This document shows positions 32,530-43,800 of a DNA stretch of 64,000 bases, in pieces. Positions within the stretch are counted from its first letter, which is position 1. Each line of letters begins with the position of its first letter. The notes below the pieces were generated by a model. That model ran no database searches and was not told the origin of the DNA. It saw nothing but the letters and a program-made list of their open reading frames with translations. The translations under genes and the position numbers were made by a program. This DNA is from Mesostigma viride (Eukaryota > Streptophyta > Mesostigmatophyceae > Mesostigmatales > Mesostigmataceae): assembly GCA_009746045.1 (NCBI GenBank), contig RPFO01000213.1:7874478-7938477 (forward strand), written 5' to 3'.

Positions 32530-34265
32530 CCCGTGTTTTTTTACAACGCGATACATCGCGTTGTAGGGTTAGAACGCGATGTATCGCGTTGTAATCTGAC
32601 ACGTGGCAAACCTATTGAACATGCGATTTTTGGTCTGAAACTTTCAAGATAGGTCAGAAACATCTCATAGAATTCAAGAAAAAATCCTGGTATTTTTGGT
32701 ATTTTTTTTGTGACAGCTGCAAACAAATATGTACCACTGAAATCAGGCATTTTCGCGGGACGAAGGTGAAGACGACGGCGATGGCGGCAGGTAGATCTCG
32801 CCAGTTTTCGCGCGAATTTCAGTGGCTGTTGGGTGGCACGACCATGATGATGCGTTCAAAGGTTGATAATTAGGTTTCTACGAGTTTGTTGAGGTACTGG
32901 GGCAAAGGAAACGTAGTTTTTTCCAGTTTCTCACCCAACTTTCATGCGGAAACCCTGGAAACCGGCATACATATTATTACGTCAAGACTCGGGTCTGCTG
33001 CGGCACCATGCTTGGTATTTCCATGGTGTTTCGACTTCTTAACACATGTTTATTCATTCCGAACGTCCGGACTCTCGGCTAAACCGAGAATTGTGCAGAC
33101 TTTTATTGGGTAGCGCCGGGCATGATGGTGCCTGCAAATAGCGTAAGGCGTGACCGTGGCTATTGCTACGGTATGCTGTATTTTCCTGGAAATGGCCTCT
33201 GCCACCGGCTCAATAGTGCTTGCAGGCGTAAGTATATCGTGTTTCTACCTAGTTTCTGCCAGTTTTCCACTTATTTCTACCGACCTCTGCCCAGCCTCTC
33301 TAAGACCGCCATCCTACTCGACGTTGCTTGCATGTCAGCCATAGCAGGTTGCAGTTGTGCAGTATTTAGGTGCTGTATACGTCGCCAAGCCGTGCATATA
33401 TCGTGAGGATTGGATGTTGATGGTTTATACTGCGTTGATTGTGCAAGAAGACCAGCTAGGTGCCCATAATCATGGTGTATAATCATGTGTTGTTAGCATC
33501 TTGCCACCATTTGCTAGCATGCATTCCAGCGTCATCTTTGCCTGCATGTAAGCTCATGGATCACTCAACCTATCCAAGCCTTGCATTACACGTGCCTCTT
33601 TCTTTCAGTATTGCACGCGTTATGGAATGAAAACCCAGCACCTCCGTTCCCACGAGGCATGTGCTCAACACGTTGTGAGAGTGGATGATGCTTTGGCTAT
33701 GGCTGCCTGATTCAGTCATATTAGTCATCCAGTCATGATGTTTGATGCATGTTTGATGCTGTATAACTTATACAACACCTATTTTCAACGTTTTGACCCT
33801 CCAAGCTCACTATGGCCCCGTTTATGGGGCTCATGTCGTTGCGTCATGTTGTGAAGGGCTCTCATTTTTCCCACTGCGTTGTACTGCGTTGTAATTGTGA
33901 TGCTAATGAAAAATAGCTCCAGTGGCCCAATGGGCCTGAGTTTTGTTTCACAGAGCCTGCATATGTTGCCCATAGCTCGTGCAAGAAGCCAGATTTTTTT
34001 CATGAACCATTTGTGAATAAGCACATGACTTGTGACCTAGGGTCAAGAAATCGCGGTCATGGTCAGACCCCCCTGTATTCAAACCAGTGTATCTCTCTAA
34101 TGAATTAGCATTTTGTAGGTCTGAGTAGCTCAAAAAATCCTTTGATTTATGGGCTTTCAGGAAAGTATATACATGACCATGAAAAAAAATTTTCCTGAGG
34201 TGCTATACGCGTTCTAAAAAAAGCTTACAACGCGATATATCGCGTTCTAATTAAAAAAACACGGG
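32530..34265. mobile_element. Second piggyBac-like non-autonomous element, 1,736 bp
   Basis: Ends CCCGTGTTTTTTTA and TAAAAAAACACGGG (the right end has a few extra bases), flanked by TTAA at 32526-32529 and 34266-34269. Just inside each end is the palindrome AACGCGATACATCGCGTT (two copies left, one with ATATAT at right). No coding sequence recognised. Terminal sequence differs from the 30122-31820 element, so it is a different family with the same architecture. Confidence 0.75.
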
Positions 34266-34269
34266 TTAA

Positions 34270-35731
34270 TGCTGCTGTTACCCTGCTCATGACCATGCCC
34301 TGAATTCCATTCTTTGGTGACTTAGTGTTTTCTTGTTTAGGGGCTGGCATGCATGCGTTGCGGCCGTTGACATGCCATGGATGAAAAACGCCAAGAAGAG
34401 TATATGGCCCCGCTGCCACCAAAAAGCACCTGGTTGATCAACCAAGGGGATAGCCTGCACAGTGAGACACAAACACAGCAGACCCAGCAAAGCAAAATTC
34501 AGGTTGTAAGCGAGTGGAGATTACTTTTGACATGCTTGATGAAGAAATATATAACACACCTTCTATTGTCACACCTTCTATAAACAAATAGTTGATTGAT
34601 CACCTTATACACCACGTAAACATGCTAGCAGACGCGCTCTTCAGTCCAGTGAAAATCCACGTGCGAAGCAAGTCAGCTTACGCAGAAAGCACCATGAATG
34701 TAAATGACGCCCCAAACCCGTGACCAGGCAAGCATCCAGAGGGGCTTTCCAAGCCCAGTATATTCCAGAAAAAAGCATCACAGATCCTTGGGCAACCGAA
34801 CGGACGTTAACGGACATTCGAAGGACCATGAAGATGGCGTCCTGCACGGCTAAGAAAATAAAACTGAACGCAACGCTACGCTATGTCTTTGCTGCGACTA
34901 GGTGGATTCGGTGAAAAGGAAAGAACGCAACCATGAAAATGCATCAGAGTAGGTAGTACCCCGGTAGGTAGAGAGAGCAGGTAGTACCCCGGTAGGTAGT
35001 ACGCCTCACCATCGGCATCGCCAGTTACGTCCCGTGGCAAGAAAATCCAGCGTTCTTTCCAATATGATGACACCAGAAACTCGTCGGCCCCACCCCACGC
35101 CTTCCACGAACAGCAAACTGATTTTACTAGGCACCCAGTACGTAAAGCAATTAAGCATGATACTACAATACCTAAATCTACAACGACATTCCATTTCCAG
35201 GTCGCCATAGCGACGCGGACCTCTCCCACGCAGGTATCACTCCGTTGACGCACCTCCAGCTCAGAAAATTTCGTACTTGCTCTTCAAACATAAAATTTTG
35301 ACGTATACCATGGCTGCGCATTCCCCATCCCAATTTTCTAGCGTACGTTTCCTGCCATCGCCAGCCATCAAATTGCTCGCGGAGCACGTCACTTTGTTTC
35401 GTCCGGCGGCGTGGCCTGCGGCTGCGTCGTTTCGGTGGTCTTATCGATTTCGGGTCGTTTCCGTTGGATTTGTGACCGTTGGGGCCGAAGGCCGTTTGTT
35501 TTCCGTAGTTTGCTTGTTTTGGATTGGTTGTTTATGTGTAGTATTTTGTAGTATTCTGGACGGACGACCCGAGCCGCTAACTTAGCGGGTTTATCGCGGC
35601 CGTTGGATCCATCATCGTACGCTCCAGATTGTCGGCGGCTAACGTTTTAACTTTTTTCATTTTGCCTTAGTCTCAAAAAAAAAAAAAAATGGTAATTACG
35701 TGTAGAGCAACTAGATGACCTAGACGGTGGG
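34270..35731. other. Spacer, no gene seen
   Basis: Overlapping short frames of about 100-125 codons on both strands (34876-35253, 35277-35585) with no recognised domain. A small tandem repeat of GGTAGTACCCCGGTAGGTAG lies at about 34948-35000, and there is an A14 run at about 35676. The right edge is the hAT target duplication. Confidence 0.5.
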
Positions 35732-35739
35732 GCCGGATC

Positions 35740-37089
35740 CAGTGATGATTCATACGCCGTATCATACGCCGTATGAAGCGTATTATACGCGATACGCACG
35801 CGGCGCGTATGAAAATGGGGTACTTTCATACGCAAACGCGTATTTTTGCGTATTTTTGCGTATTTTCGCGTATTTTTTGGCATATTGTTGGCTTACGAGG
35901 CGGGTGCATTTGCTTGCCTAGACTGCGGCGCGCCGACCTGTAGTAGGAACAAATAATTGCGTGATGAGCTAGCTAGTGTATAGTGCACTAAAGCTAAAAG
36001 CGCGTTCATTGTGACTTGTGAAGGCGGGAAGGTGAAGGCGGGAAGGCTGAAGATTCATCATCAAGAGGGTGATAAGCAACAGTATATTTGGAAATAAACG
36101 TACACCTATTTATCTGGATCAAGAAGGTGATAAGGTGTGCCAGCAACGTCGTGGTCGTCTGGCACCTAGATCGTAGCATATCGACATCCAGGCATGGCTG
36201 ACACGTGAGTCAATGGAACACGATGATGATGTGCGGCCCGATGAAGAAGAGGCCACATCCGAAACTGTCTGGACATACATTAGCAAAGAGCGCATCCTCA
36301 AGAATCGGCAGCAGACAAATAACTACTACATGGATGATGGAGTACTCCGTTACAGGCTGCTGGTCGAGCAGGCGGAGAAGGAAAGCAATACCAGGAAGAG
36401 GAAGGCGACTAGTGACGCCAAGAAGCAGGCTGATGTGCGGGCGGCACTTAAAGACAGGCTTGCAGACGTTGTAGAAACCGACGCCTCTAACTGGGTGTCC
36501 CCTCATGCCAGCAACACCTCGGGGCGCGCTGCTGGGGCGGCTGGGCCAAGCGGATCATCAAAGGGCCAATCCACCGACGGTAATTTGCCTGCACCTTATG
36601 GGCTCAGCAAAGAGCAGCTGGACGAGGAGCTGTGCGAGGCATTCATTTGCGCCGTTCAATGCCATCGACGCCCTTCAATGTCATCGACACCTCGGGGCAA
36701 TGTATAGTGCATGCATATCTTGAGTTCTACAAATTTATTATCCTTTCCAGTGAGTTGTGCATTGATACTGGTATTGATACTTAGTTGCATGTTGTCTCGA
36801 TTTTGAAGAGAAACTATCAAGTTAGACCGTTAGAAACTAAGCTTGTATTTAGGTAGTGGTGGCAATGCCAAAGGTCATGCTATATATGTCATGTATAGGC
36901 AAAAGGTATGGAAAAACACCAGCAGACTATGCTTGGTTGCTCAGAATGTTGAAAACCCCTCAAAATCATGCCAAAAAAGGGGTTTTCAACGGTTAGTGTA
37001 CGATCAGCGTATAATACATTATACACCGCGTATTATACATTATACACCTGGGGCCGCGTACGACGCGTATCGCGTATGAATCATCACTG
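35740..37089. mobile_element. Non-autonomous hAT element, 1,350 bp
   Basis: 18-bp perfect terminal inverted repeats CAGTGATGATTCATACGC and an 8-bp target duplication GCCGGATC (35732-35739 and 37090-37097), diagnostic of hAT. Subterminal regions are rich in TATTATAC and CGTATTTTTGCG motifs, as expected of transposase-binding repeats. The interior carries one 164-codon frame. The ends differ from the larger hAT at 55467. Confidence 0.92.
36213..36707 (+). CDS. Unrecognised 164-residue protein inside the hAT element
   Basis: ATG at 36213, stop at 36707. Acidic N-terminus (DDDVRPDEEEATSETVW), a helical Lys/Arg-rich middle (EKESNTRKRKATSDAKKQAD), a Ser/Gly/Ala linker and a short helical C-terminus. 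No BED finger, catalytic motif or hAT dimerisation motif. It may be a deleted transposase remnant, an accessory DNA-binding protein or a captured host exon. Expression is unknown. Confidence 0.35.
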   Translation: MEHDDDVRPDEEEATSETVWTYISKERILKNRQQTNNYYMDDGVLRYRLLVEQAEKESNTRKRKATSDAKKQADVRAALKDRLADVVETDASNWVSPHASNTSGRAAGAAGPSGSSKGQSTDGNLPAPYGLSKEQLDEELCEAFICAVQCHRRPSMSSTPRGNV

Positions 37090-37097
37090 GCCGGATC

Positions 37098-37845
37098 ACA
37101 GCCTCTCTTGATTAGGGCATGTGTGTCGAGCCTAACTGGCCGGGAGTGCCTAGTGGTGAGCACAATTGCTGCGATTATTTGATTGGATTCGTATAATCAA
37201 TTTGAGGGAAAATGGTCTCTGGCTTCCCAATGGGGCCTCGTGTAAGCTCAATGCCTACACAGGAAGCTCAAGGAAAGCTCAGCGCCAAGCACTTGTATTC
37301 ATAACACAAATTGTTGCCGTTGTCTCACAGGCTATTGCACTAAACAATAGCCTTGGTATAGGACCACCAAGTTCGATCAGAGGTAACCTAGGAAAGGAAA
37401 CATCAATAAATTAGGCAAGCAACTTGCCGGATAAATAAAACAGCCTTTCTCTTCGTTACTCATAGAAGCATGACTACACCATAATGTCCGGGCCAGCACA
37501 AAGTTAACTGCGTGGAAACATCCATGTTGGTGGAGCTCTATATACACTTTCCCAGAAATTATCAGTTGGCAACAAAGCAATAGGGGCGTCAGAAAAAAGG
37601 GCTAGACCATAGAAAGGTGGCGGTGGAAAGCATACGCGCGGTTGCGAGACGCATGGTCAAAGGATCCTACTGCTGCTCCCACCCAGCCTGTGACAGCATG
37701 GGGAAAGGGACACACGTGGTGAGTCTGCCACCACGAACAACATTCATTGTCTCACGTAACACAGACCGCATGCACGGAAATGATATGTAGCCTTTGCAGC
37801 ACAACCCATGTAATGAGAAACAGCCCATGCTTCACGAGACACAGC
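37098..37845. other. Spacer downstream of the MSP-HECT gene
   Basis: No convincing frame. I searched the minus strand for a missing HECT C-lobe (a TG..P..GF segment or LP.AHTCFN) and saw nothing similar, so the gene above appears to end before its catalytic lobe. Confidence 0.5.
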
Positions 37846-40800
37846 TCACAACAAGACCGCAAACCGCTTCAACCCCCATGGGTCTGCTGCTTCCAGCTCC
37901 GACCAGCCCTCGGAGGGTGACCACAAGCAGAGCGCCCCGTACAGCTGCCGGCCTCTCAAGCCGCGCACCGAGCCCCCCAGCACCTCCCCCCCATCGCGGC
38001 CAGTTCTGACACAAACCCGCCCCGAATCGCCTCCAACGCCCACCGTCTTGACCCCACCAGGTGGGACCGAATCGCGGCACACACCACGTCCGCCTTGTTG
38101 GCATCCGTCACGGTGGTGGCTTCCCCATTCCCCAGCACCATCCCTGCCTGCATCCCGTGGTTGCTGCCATCGGCCCCATGCCACAGAGCCAACGTGGCCA
38201 TGAAGTGCCCCGCGCCGATCGGGTCATACTCCGCCAACAGCCCCAGCAACGCGGCCGTTTGTTCCCTGGGCGAGACCCTCAACTTGCTGGTAGCCGCCGT
38301 GGCGGCCCGCTCTGAGTGGGCAGGAGATGCGTCGCTATTGATGCCAGCGCCGCCACGTGCAACCGTTGAAGTCACCAGGGAGACCCCAGCACCCCCTGGA
38401 GCGCTTGCCCGCACCATTCTACCATCTGCCCCAGTAGCAGATGCCCCCTCGGCCCTCAGGGAAGACACGACAGACGCGTTTCCAGTCCCATCGGCCACAG
38501 TGGGTTGGTTTCTAACACCACCGGGGGCGTCCATGCTGCTGCCCTCCTCCCCATCGGCCAAGCACGCCTCCCCTGCCAGGTAGCTGAACAGCGCGGTCCC
38601 GATGCGGCACCGCGCGCAGGGTGGCATCTCGAGCCCCACACTGGCACCCGTACCTGGTGGCGACACCCCCCCTTCCACCATCGCGTATGCCAGCAGCCGT
38701 CCCAGTGCCGTGAACCGCCTCTGCTGGTCCACCATCAGGGGCCCGCGCACGGGCAGGTACACCGGCGGGGGGAAGTAGTCATCCACGCCATCCACGATCG
38801 CGTCCTCTGCGTCGTGCGACGCCATCGCCACCTGGCGGGGGCTGCACGCGGCGCCACCCGCGTGCGCCAGGTCTATCGTGCCCCCGGCCTGGGTGGCAAC
38901 ACCGTTCTGCTGCCCAGTAGACGCGCGGCGGGTTTTGGAGGACGATGGCGATGACAATGCCAAGATATCCGCACCCCCCCGAACGGAGAGGCTGGCTTGC
39001 GAAGTGCTGCTCCTACGGGGGGATGACACGACCCCTGCCTTGTGAGGCATCGATGGCCCTGGTCCTGGCTTATGCTGCCCCCCAGCCTTGCGGCGCTGGG
39101 TCACCGCCCCCCCTTTGCCCCGCCCCACCCCTTCACTGCCGCCATCCGCCCCCTGGGCCTCGGCTGCCTCGTCCTCGCTGGTCTCAAACAGGCCCAGCTC
39201 CGGCGAGGTGACGGCCAACAGGAACAAGCGCAGCGCCTCGCTCAGAGGGCGCGCGTGCTGCCGCCCGTCCCCCGTGCGCACGCGCACGAACCAGGGGAAG
39301 GGGGTCCCAGGGACCCCGCTCGCTGGGGGTGCCGCACCAGGCGTGGGGGAGGCAGCATAAGCAACCAGGAGCGGCCGCTCGGAGTCTTGTCCCGGGACAC
39401 ACGATCGCGCAGCCCCCTGCACATCGGCGCCCTCTTGCCTACCATTGCTGTCTTGCCCCCGCGAATCAAACCCATGAGGCCTGCTAGAACAGCCGGCCAT
39501 GTCCGAAGACAAGTCGCCGTCTTGCCTGCCAGGACCGGTCCCATCGGAGGACAGTGGCTGCTTGCCACCGCTGCCCGCATCCGACGAGAAGTGGTCGAGG
39601 AATGAGTCGACCAGGTCCAGCAGCGGGCGCGGCATGCGATGAGAGGGGTCCGTGCCGGGTGCCAGCGCAAGGGACGGCAGCCCCCCCGGCATGTCCCACC
39701 AGGGAGCGCTCACCCGGAGTGGCAGCTGTAGCAAACCCTTACGGCCCGCGTAATTTTCCTGCCCCCCCCGGGTGAGCGCGGCACGCGACGCTATTAATAG
39801 CCGCTGGAAAAGGGCGAGGGCCTCACCAGCAGTTGCACCCGAGGCATTGGAGGCGGCTCCACCATGAGTCAACGAGGACGAGAGCGAGCCTGCGGCGTGA
39901 GACGAGGCACTGCCACGGTCACTAGAGCCGTGGTCACTACTGCTGGCCAAGGTCACGAGTGCACGGCTGCCACCACAGTTACTCGTCACGGCAGCACCAT
40001 CAGCGTGGCGTGCCACCACCGGGCTGAACAGGACGTCCTCCAGGGACGGCCGCGCGCCAGGGTCCCTGCGCAGGAGCCGTGCTGCCAGTGTGATGATCTG
40101 GTCCCGTGCGGCGCCAGGCCCTTCCTTGCCAGGTCGCTCGCATGGCTCCACAAGTGTCGTCTCGCCCTCGACCACGTTCTGCTGTCCACCCCCCACGGGA
40201 CCTCGTTCGGAAGAGAAACCACTCCTCGCACCATCACCACCACGGCTGCTCCCTCGTCGCCACGTGGCACTCCCACCACCCCTCGGGGAACCACCGTCGG
40301 GTTGCGCATCATCATCGTCATCATCATCTTGGGATGCTCGCGCACGCACCGGCGGCGCCTCCCCTTTGGCTAGCTCCCACAGCATTGCGCCCAACGACGC
40401 CAAGTCCCTCGCAAACACGCTCTCGTGAAGGTACCCGTCCCCCGTGGACTTGGCTCCGTTAATGCTGGCTGCGGCATGACCCAGTGCCCCGCCTTGCCGC
40501 CCCCCCCGCGGCGAAGAGAGGGAGGTCCGAGGGGACCCCATTTTCCCACGCGGGGACAGCACCGATCCAGGGCTCTTGGGGGACGGGATGGAGATGGAGG
40601 TGCGGGCGGACGGGATGGAGATGGAGGGGCGTGGGCATGACAGGGATGTGCGTGGAGACGCCGAACCAGCGCGAGGGCTGCTGATGCTGCCACGCGTATT
40701 ATTGTTATTCCCTGAATCACTGCACGAGCCCCCCTGCATGCGATCGTCCTCCTTCCCGTGGGCCCCCGCACACCCCCGCAGCGCGCCATAGTCTGCCAGC

Positions 40801-43800
40801 ATCACGGTCCCATCCTCTGCCAACAGAACGTTGCCCAGATGGAGACCTCCGTGGGGTACCCCGTGTGCGTGCAGGTGGTGCAGCGCCGCCGCCATCTCCC
40901 GCGTCGCCCTCAACAGCTCCCCCAGCTCCAGGCCCTTGACGCCGCGCTGCCGCCTCCGCGCCAGGAGGTCGCCCAAGGACCCCCCCGGCGCGTACAGAGC
41001 CTGCGTAAAGCACCGGCCGGCGTCGCAAAAGACGGCCTCCACGGGGAGTAGGTATGGGTGGCCGTGGTGGTCGGGTCCCTGGGAGACCGCGGGTCCCACC
41101 TGGAAGGACACGCTGACGCGGCGGCGGCCGCCCCCGCCGGCATTGTGGCGTTGGAAGGGCAACAGCGTCGAGGAGGAAGAAGACCCGGGCGTGGTGCTTG
41201 ACCCTGGTGGTCCCCGACCGACCGGGGTTGTGTCACGACCCATGGCAACGCTCATGGTGGCCGAGTTAGAAGATGCGAGAGAGGAGCGAGAGGGGGAAGG
41301 GGTTGCCTGGCCTGCGGGTGACCCACCCTCGATCCTGTCACTTGTCGTGGCGGGCCCCCCTGTGGTTGTCGAGCATATCTCTAGCGCACGCAACTGGGAC
41401 GCGATCGAGTGGGCCGTGGCCGCACCGCCGGGCACCTCGCAGAGCACCCAGCGGGCGTTGACCGCGTCCGATGCGAGGAAGGGGCGGCCGCGGCGGCGGC
41501 TGTGGGTGGGGCCGTCACTGGCAGATGAGGTGGTGGTAACGGTCGCATGGCTTGGGGTGCGGTCCGAGGAGCTGACATCAGCGATCTCGCTGACATTAAC
41601 GGCGGCGGCACCTGCAACAGGGGCGAGCGATGAGCTCAATGAGCTGGGTCCCACCGTCCCCAACGCTCGCTCGATTCGGAACATGGACAGCGAGGTGGTG
41701 GCCGTGGTGAGGCCTCCGCCACTAGCAGCTGTCGCCCCGCCTGAGCCCAGGGGGGATAGCGCGAGAGAGCTTGCCTGCCAACCCCCATGTCCTGCAGTTC
41801 CGCCCCGCACTGCATGACTCAGCTGCCCTCCCGTGCTATCTACCGCGCCCTGCCCTCCCCCACTCCCAAGTCCATGGCCCTTGTCCCCTAGCCGGAGGTC
41901 CAGCGGGGACTGTCCCACGGGCGCGCCTAGGATGCTATTGTTGCTACTGCCGCCGCCACCGCTGCCAAGCGCTGCTGCCCCCTCGCCCGCGTGCGGGAGG
42001 AACTTTGCCAGGGACCGAATTGCGCGGGCCTCGGCGTAGATCTCCGGGTACCACCAGCGCAGGAGCGCGCCAGCTGGCAGCGCCGCCATGCTGGTCTGCA
42101 GTCGCTCGTCTAGGGCAGCCACGCGGCGCCGGAGACTCGCCGATGCGCCACGCAGATCCACCGATGATGCGTCCACCCCTCCAGAGGCAGGTCCGTGGGT
42201 CATTGGCTGCCCTTGCCCCGATACCTGCTGTCCTTGATTCTGACGCGCGTCGCTTGAGCGATCCGAGTTGCCTTCCCCTGGCTTGACATTCCCTGCTCCC
42301 GCCCTCGCATCCCTGATACCCGCTCCTGCTTCCGTCACCGCCCCATGGCCAGTAGACCCCTCCAACGACTTCCCTTGCCCAATACCTCCCGGGCCAGCCA
42401 ACCCCAGCATCGCACTCCCTGCCCCAAGTGCCCCCCCCGATGAGCTCCCCCCTCCACCGTCCCCGTCCCCTCGCCCCCGCAATACTTGGCCTCCATGGCC
42501 GCCTCCATCATCGCGTCGTGCAGCTCGTTGGCGGCCTCAAACGCCTCGAAGACGGCCGTGTTGGTGGTCGAGACCAGCTCCAACCGACCCGATATCAGCC
42601 CGACCATGCGCGTGACACCCGCCAGCATGAGGCTCGTGTAGTAGTGGTCCCACAGGGGGGTCTCTCCGGACAATCGCGCAACCAGCTTGGGCCATGACAG
42701 CGGTTCCAGCTCCCCCTCCCCCTCCCCCTCGTGCTTGTGGTCATGTGACTGTCCGTGACTGCTTGTGGGTCCATGGGGGCGTGTGGGAGCATCGGTAGCT
42801 TTGCCGCCACTGGAGGGCTGGTCATGCGCAGGCAAACTACCCCCTTGGGGACCCCGCTTGGCGTGCCCCCCCTGGGGTGGCTTTGGTGGCATGGCCTCTC
42901 GGGAAGCGGCAGCGTCATGGTTGTGTGGCTTGGCGTGGCCCGTGTCGAAATGATGGGCTGATGCGTGCGTGTGCACCTCTGATGTAGCCGATGCACAGGC
43001 GCCCATAGTGCCCCCCCCCGCACGGGCGCCGGAAGCATTGCCTCGCGCTGGCATGCTCTGCGTGGCCGTGCCAGAACCCGTGCCCATGCCAGTGGCATCG
43101 TCGGAATTCAATGCTGCCGCGCGCTCGTTCTCCTGGCGCACGGCACGGGCCAGCGCGGCCCGTTGGCGTGCCAGCCCCTGCTTACGCTGCAGCAGCTGCT
43201 GGAGCACCTTGAGCCATTTGAGGTAGGACTGAGGTGGGGTGGGGAGAGTTGGAACATGGCAACGAGTGGTGTGCATGGATGGCGGGTTATGACATGGCCA
43301 GTGAGAATGTGGGGCATGTGCGGATAGAAGGGGCAAAGAAGGCCAGGGCAGGGCTGGGGAGAACTGAAGGAATCGAAGGAATAAAGGAGCGGGTGGATGA
43401 TACGTTGTCTCCTTGATACGTGATGGCGGGCCGGGGTGGGTGAATGCCCTGCTTCTGGGGAATAGATGGTTATGGAAACCGAAAAAAAAGTAGAGGAGAG
43501 GAAAGGGACTTCAATATTGATAGCGATCCGCAACCTCTGCGCCCGGGCCTAGCGGTACAGTAGAGGACATAGCGGAAATGCAGTGGGCGACTCAAGCTAC
43601 AGTCAGCCATGGGTCGCGTCTGCGCCTAGTCTACGCGGTTATTCACTAATCGGTCATGTCATGGGCCAGCGGGATGCTGGGTGTGGGGTGACGTGCAACA
43701 GAAGGGTTTCTGTGACAGCAAGCAGCTTCCGAATTGCTTTGTTCTTGTTACCTCCCTATTTTTGTTCCAAAAGGCCCGACGAAAGACGACCAGCAAAGCG

